DNA from: Candidatus Intricatilinea gracilis
GTDB taxonomy: Bacteria > Pseudomonadota > Gammaproteobacteria > Burkholderiales > Burkholderiaceae_C
Length of the DNA: 9,233 nucleotides
Assembly (NCBI GenBank): GCA_016702605.1
Contig: JADJDQ010000016.1
Location: 1 to 9,233, forward strand
Reading direction: 5' to 3'
The notes under the pieces are model-generated. The model searched no databases. It was not told where the DNA came from and saw only the letters and a program-made list of their open reading frames with translations. This document shows positions 5,691 through 9,233 of the stretch, in pieces. The stretch's first letter is position 1. The number at the start of each line of letters is the position of its first letter. The translations under genes and the position numbers were made by a program.

Positions 5691-5878
5691 CCCGCCGGTC
5701 ATTTCTCAATCTGGGCGCGTTTTTGTCTCAAAGCGAGCGCTAAACCGCCCATTCCAACGGCGCCACCATCAGGCGATCCCGTGGGCGGTTTTCTTCAATC
5801 GCATCAATGGGTTGCGCTCGCCATGCCCCGGCTCACCGAGGGTGTGCCCATGCGTCAAACTGAGCGCCTCCCCACTCA
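5691..5878. repeat. Prophage left terminus with four TTGA-type repeats (attL region)
   Basis: No gene is seen in this stretch. Reading inward from the probable end (minus strand, starting TGAGTGGGG at 5878), four similar motifs share YTTGA or ATTGA and then an A-rich and C/G-rich tail. They are GTTTGACGCATGGGC (near 5859), GATTGAAGAAAACCGCCCA (near 5800), CTTTGAGACAAAAACGCG (near 5732) and GATTGAGAAATGACCGGCG (near 5711). The first and third also share GCGCTC before the TTTGA. The last two are 22 bp apart, two helical turns. Mu's left end likewise has three transposase sites within about 180 bp, one at the tip and two further in. A 10-bp inverted repeat (AAACCGCCCA at 5742-5751 with its complement at 5782-5791) overlaps the second site. 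Binding is inferred from position and repetition. Confidence 0.6.
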
Positions 5879-6824
5879 GGTCGATCTGCATCGTGGCGTT
5901 GATGGCGATCAGGTTGTGGTTCCGCCCCGCCAGCCAGGGGTCGTTGGTGATGTCCGAGGGGTGCAGCTCCACCGCCGGGTTGCGGTGCATGAAGTCGTAG
6001 AGCTTGCGCGAACCCAGCGCGAAGGTGGCCATCACCTTGCCGCGGTTGACGTTCTTGACCCGGTTGGTGACCGCACCGGACTCGATCAGCGTCAGGATGC
6101 CGTCGCCCAGCATTTCGGTGTGGATGCCCAGGTCCTGCTTGTGGGTCAGCTGCATCACCACCGCATCCGGAATGCCGCCGTAGCCGATCTGCAGCGTGGC
6201 CCTGTCCGGAATCATGTCGGCCACGTACTTGCCGATGGCCTCCTGCACCGGGCCGATCTTCGGCAGGCCCACCTCCGCCACCGGCGCCTCACGCTCCACC
6301 AGCGCCGTCACCTGCGACAGGTGCACGGCAGGCGCCGTTGGTGAAAGGCACGTTCGGGTTGACCTCCAGCACCACCACCCGCGCCCGGGAAATGGCCGCC
6401 AGGGTGTAGTCCGCCGCCAGCCCGAGCGAGAAGTAGCCGTGCCCGTCCATCGGCGAGGCGCTGGCAAACACCACATCCGCCGGCTTCAGCCCGCGGCGGA
6501 TCAGCTCCGGCATCTCCGAGAAGTTGGACGCCGAGTAGTCGATCCAACCCGCCTGCCCGCCGCCGCGGGTGGCCGGCCCGAAGAAGTAGGCCACGTGGCG
6601 CACATGCTCTGCGGTCGCGGGATAAAGTAGCCATAACGGCCGATCGGCAGAATCTGCGACACCTTCACATCCCGAAACCGCCGCCGCTGCTCCGACAGCG
6701 CCGTCAACAGCCCGGGCGGCTCCGCGGCCGCGGTAGGCACCACGATCGTGTCCCCATCGCGCACCAGGCCGATGGCCTCTTCGGCCTGGGTCGGCGTTTG
6801 CCTGCGGGTCAGCTGAAAGTTCAT
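5879..6824 (-). pseudogene. Acetyl-CoA hydrolase/CoA-transferase, truncated by the prophage and frameshifted
   Basis: Enzymes of this family (acetyl-CoA hydrolase, 4-hydroxybutyrate or succinyl-CoA:acetate CoA-transferase) move or release CoA from short acyl-CoAs in the cytoplasm. The ATG at 6824 gives MNFQLTRRQTPTQAEEAI, then GDTIVVPTAAAEPPGLL, GGQAGWIDY, ASPMDGHGYFSLGLAADYT, and TLQIGYGGIPDAVVMQLTHK. The last readable family sequence is INATMQIDL. The frame must be corrected twice. Near 6619-6621 a C run seems one base short (before ATAEHVRHVAYFFG). Near 6325-6332 NGAC should run into VHLSQVTAL. After about 315 codons the host sequence stops at the phage end. The last quarter (usual length about 430 residues) and its C-terminal fold are missing. 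The exact substrate cannot be told. No clear ribosome-binding site precedes the ATG. Confidence 0.88.
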
Positions 6825-7007
6825 GGGTCAGACTCGCGGGACCGGTTCACGTCGAAGAATCCGCAGCGCCAGACCACAGCGCCTGCGGAGCAGAGCCTGC
6901 AGTTTGCATCGGGTAAACCCTTGGTCGTATCGTGTAAGACAGGGGGTCCCTTTGGGGACCCGCCCTGTTCAATGCACGAGGGAGGCGCACAACGCCACAA
7001 CGACACC
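6825..7007. other. Intergenic spacer with a strong hairpin, 6939-6968
   Basis: The spacer between the unknown gene and the CoA-transferase pseudogene, both on the minus strand, contains a GC-rich stem-loop. ACAGGG pairs with CCCTGT and GGTCCC with GGGACC across a TTTG loop, with a CG bulge on one side. It lies about 40 bases beyond the stop of the unknown gene, as a terminator would. It lacks a T run on either strand, so it is not a classic Rho-independent terminator. A 3'-end stabilising or attenuating structure is equally possible. Nothing else is recognised in the rest of the spacer, and no convincing promoter for the CoA-transferase was found. Confidence 0.5.
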
Positions 7008-7657
7008 TCACCCGATCGCCCAGCGCCCGTCGATGGCGTAGCCCAGATGGCAGATCGGCTCGCCTGTCGTTTCGACCGAGGCTTCACCCTGAATCTCCGC
7101 CGCCCAGGTGCCGAGCCATTGGGCGGCAGTGAGCCCGGCCGAAAAAAGCGTCTGCGTGGCCGCAAGCCGCCGCAGCAGACCGCCCTCTCCCCAACAGATC
7201 GCACCAAACAGCGGGCCCAGCCCCGGTCGAGCCCCAGCTCCGCACAACGGCGATCGAGCACCCGCATCTTGAGCTCGGCCAGCGTTTCACCCGGCTGGCC
7301 GGTTTCGGCTCAGGTACGCCAGCCGGAAGGGCTGCGTGGGGCAGGCCTCCAGCAGCAGGCCCTGGTTGCCGCTGGAGCAGCAGCGAGCCCGGCGCTCTCC
7401 GGCTCGACACACCCGCAGGAAGTCCAGCAGGCTTTGCTGGAATCTGGCGGCCGCTGGTACCGCCAAGCAGCCTGAAAGCTGTAGGGAAGCTCGCCCTCCG
7501 GGTAGCGCTCACAGCCATTCACCACCGGCGGCAGGGTCCATTCGCGGGCCGCGCACGAAGCGGTGCAACGCATCCAGGCTCTGCGCCAGCGAGCTGCAAC
7601 CTCTCGGTCGGGCACTTCGCCCAGGAGCCGCGGGGCAGGGGAATTTGGAGGGTTCAT
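7008..7657 (-). pseudogene. Unknown protein coupled to the AAA ATPase gene; reading frame broken
   Basis: The ATG at 7657 forms an ATGA overlap with the stop of the ATPase gene, strongly suggesting co-translation and shared function. The product begins MNPPNSPAPRLLGEVPDREV. Plausible protein then appears in different minus-strand frames: LAQSLDALHRFVRGPRMDP, then LKMRVLDRRCAELGLDRGW, then LLRRLAATQTLFSAGLTAAQ, ending EPICHLGYAIDGRWAIG before the TGA at 7008. At least three single-base corrections are needed for one frame of about 215 residues. No domain, signal peptide or membrane segment is recognised. The pieces look helical and soluble. It may be a partner or substrate adaptor of the ATPase, by association only. 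Confidence 0.55.
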
Positions 7658-9233
7658 GATGGAAGATCCCATGTCCTGACGGTGCCGACAAAACCGATGG
7701 CCCGGGCGCCGCCTTCCGGCTTGGCATCCTGCCTGCCTGCAGCTCGAACAACCACTGCGCCAGATCGAACGGCTGCCCCAGCGCCACGGAACGTCGGGCC
7801 ACATTGGCAAAGTCGCCGGGTGTGAGCTGATCCAGCCGGTCGAGCCAAGCCGCCAGGTCTGCGCTCAGCGGCGCCAGCACCCCGTCCACGCCGGCCGACA
7901 CCGCGAGCATCCGCAGGCGCTGCTCGGAGCTCAGCGGGCGAAACTGGCAGGCGGAACACGAAGCGCCGCATCAGTGCGCTGTCCAGCGACCGGCCGCGGT
8001 TGGTGGCGCAGATCAGCAGGCCGGGTAGGTCTCCATGCGGCGCAGGAATTCCCAGCACCGCTGCGTCCGCCCGATGGGTGTCCACCTCGCGTGCGCCGAG
8101 CAGGGCATCGGCCTCATCGATCAGCAGTACTGCCCTGCGCGTCGCAGCCCTCGAACATCTGCGCACCCTTCCCTCCGATTCGCCATACCACTTGCTGTGC
8201 AGGTCAGCGGGCCGTGCGCACCACCAATCTACGGCCCATTCACCGGCGAGCTGATGCGCCAGCTCGGTCTTGCCGCTGCCCGGCGGCCGCTGAACAGCAG
8301 GTTCGTCGCACCCAGGCCGGCCAGCCGCGCCAGCAACTTGCCGCAGCGCCACCGGCCCGGCCTGGTTCAGCAGGGTTGATCGAAGCGCACGCCCGCCTTC
8401 GCGGCAGCGCCTACAGGCCGGTCTCACCCAGCACCCTCAGCTGTTGGGTCAGCGCCAGCCGCACGGTTGCGTCCGCCCGGCGCCCTGCTTGCCGGCCAGC
8501 CGCGCCACCGTGGCAGCACCAGCCAACAGGCCTCGGGCTGAGCGCGCGGCTGTTCCGCCGCCTGCTCAACCAGCGCCACCGAACAGCCCACGGGTGCCAG
8601 GTGCCGCTCGGCGATCGTGCGCCGCACCCGCCAGCGGCGTGGTCGGAACTCCCACACAGCGTGAACCGGCGCAGGTAGGCCGGGTCCATGCGGCTCACCG
8701 GTTGCTGATCCAGATCACCGGCCGCGGGTTGTGCTCCAGCAGGTGGTTCAACCAGCCTGGCTGGGCGGGTTGCCCAGCAGCGCGGCCAGCGTGCGGCCGC
8801 GGGGCGGGTGGGCGTGGCTGAACACATCCTCGGCTTCATCCAGCAACAGGAGCGACTCGCCTGCCGGTGCAAAACGCCGGCACAGCGGCGCAGGCTGGCC
8901 AGCCGGTCCAACCGCTGGGCCGGCTGTCGTCCGCATCGGCCCAGGCCACCCGGAAAGCCGGGCAGGCCCAGCTCCCGCAGCAGCTCGCGTGAAACAAGGT
9001 CTCAGCCTTTGCCGGAGGCGACGTGCAGCAGCACATTCACACCGGCGTCACGCCTCGGCCACGGTGCTGCGCAGCAGCGGCAACCGCTGTCGACCGCGCC
9101 CTCAATCCGTGTGGGCCATTCGCAGGGCCGCAGCGGCTTCAGCATGGGCACCGGCACCAGCAGGCGCGTCGCCATCTCGGCGGCATCTTCAGCAAGGGCG
9201 TCAGCAACCAGGCGCCGGCCGAGTGCCGACAAC
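7654..9233 (-). pseudogene. Tandem-module AAA+ ATPase (COG0464-like), frame-broken and incomplete
   Basis: Two AAA+ modules can be pieced together from different minus-strand frames as one gene running in from beyond 9233. The first module has LSALGRRLVADALAEDAAE near 9230, a degraded Walker A after VNVLLH (about 9015-9035), ELGLPAFRVAWADADD-like sequence, Walker B SLLLLDEAEDVFS (8814-8852) and SRMDPAYLRRFTL (sensor/arginine-finger region). The second has Walker A PPGSGKTELAHQLAGE (about 8266-8286), pore-loop-like HSKWYGESEGR, Walker B VLLIDEADALLG (about 8095-8130), and ICATNRGRSLDSALMRRFVF (about 7950-8015). A helical lid ends in GFVGTVRTWDLPS. Double-module ATPases with 'LLLDEAEDVF' and 'LLIDEAD' pairs are known in Pseudomonas and Burkholderiales genomes as uncharacterised ATP-binding proteins. 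At least eight indels are needed here. They may be decay or sequence error. Confidence 0.75.

Larger units (their letters stand above)
1..5878 (-). mobile_element. Left end of a Mu-like transposable prophage (partial)
   Basis: The gene order is that of Mu-family phages: end repeats, repressor facing one way, then Ner-like regulator, DDE transposase and AAA transposition ATPase facing the other way. The prophage continues past position 1, so late genes and the other end are not visible. The inner border is placed near 5878 because the host acetyl-CoA hydrolase reading loses family-like sequence right after the residues INATMQIDL. The minus strand there starts with TG, as expected for a Mu-type 5'-TG...CA-3' terminus. 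The target duplication (5 bp in Mu) cannot be checked without the other end, so the border is an inference good to a few bases. The prophage genes have almost no frame damage, so it may be recently acquired. Confidence 0.88.

Noticed and set aside
6939..6968. Hairpin called as a Rho-independent terminator
   Set aside because: The stem is strong, but neither strand has a following T run. It is kept only as an unassigned stem-loop.

Overview
The window is GC-rich (high G/C at third codon positions) and looks like a betaproteobacterium, probably Burkholderiales. That assignment rests on protein style and codon use, not on a marker gene. It has two halves. Positions 1 to about 5878 are the left (immunity/early) end of a Mu-like transposable prophage, lying in reverse. 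Positions about 5879-9233 are host chromosome, all read on the minus strand and badly frame-broken.

The prophage order, starting at its end near 5878, is as follows. There is a terminal region with several TTGA-type repeats, the probable transposase-binding sites. A plus-strand module follows, with a Mu-type repressor (4887-5435) and a small unknown ORF (5474-5662). A short control region carries a perfect 16-bp palindrome inside the spacer of a minus-strand promoter. The early minus-strand genes then run as a tightly overlapped series: a Ner-like regulator (4508-4801), a Mu-transposase N-terminal DNA-binding domain (from 4511), a small winged-helix-like ORF (3894-4280), the DDE transposase core (1882-3813, frame open further upstream), the MuB-like AAA ATPase (1080-1820), an exported probable beta-barrel protein (586-1083), a small unknown protein (218-586) and an unfinished gene (225 to the window start). 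The last gene contains a translated REP/BIME-like hairpin pair.

The host half has an acetyl-CoA hydrolase/CoA-transferase gene cut by the prophage after about 315 of some 430 codons. Upstream of it are a short unknown gene and a tandem-module AAA+ ATPase, which are translationally coupled by an ATGA overlap. All three host genes need single-base corrections to read through. The prophage needs very few, all within the transposase locus.

The points most worth pursuing are the split, overlapping-frame transposase locus, the apparently leaderless early promoter with an embedded operator, the repeat layout at the phage end, and the sharp change in frameshift density at the phage-host junction. 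No tRNA, rRNA or CRISPR array was seen.
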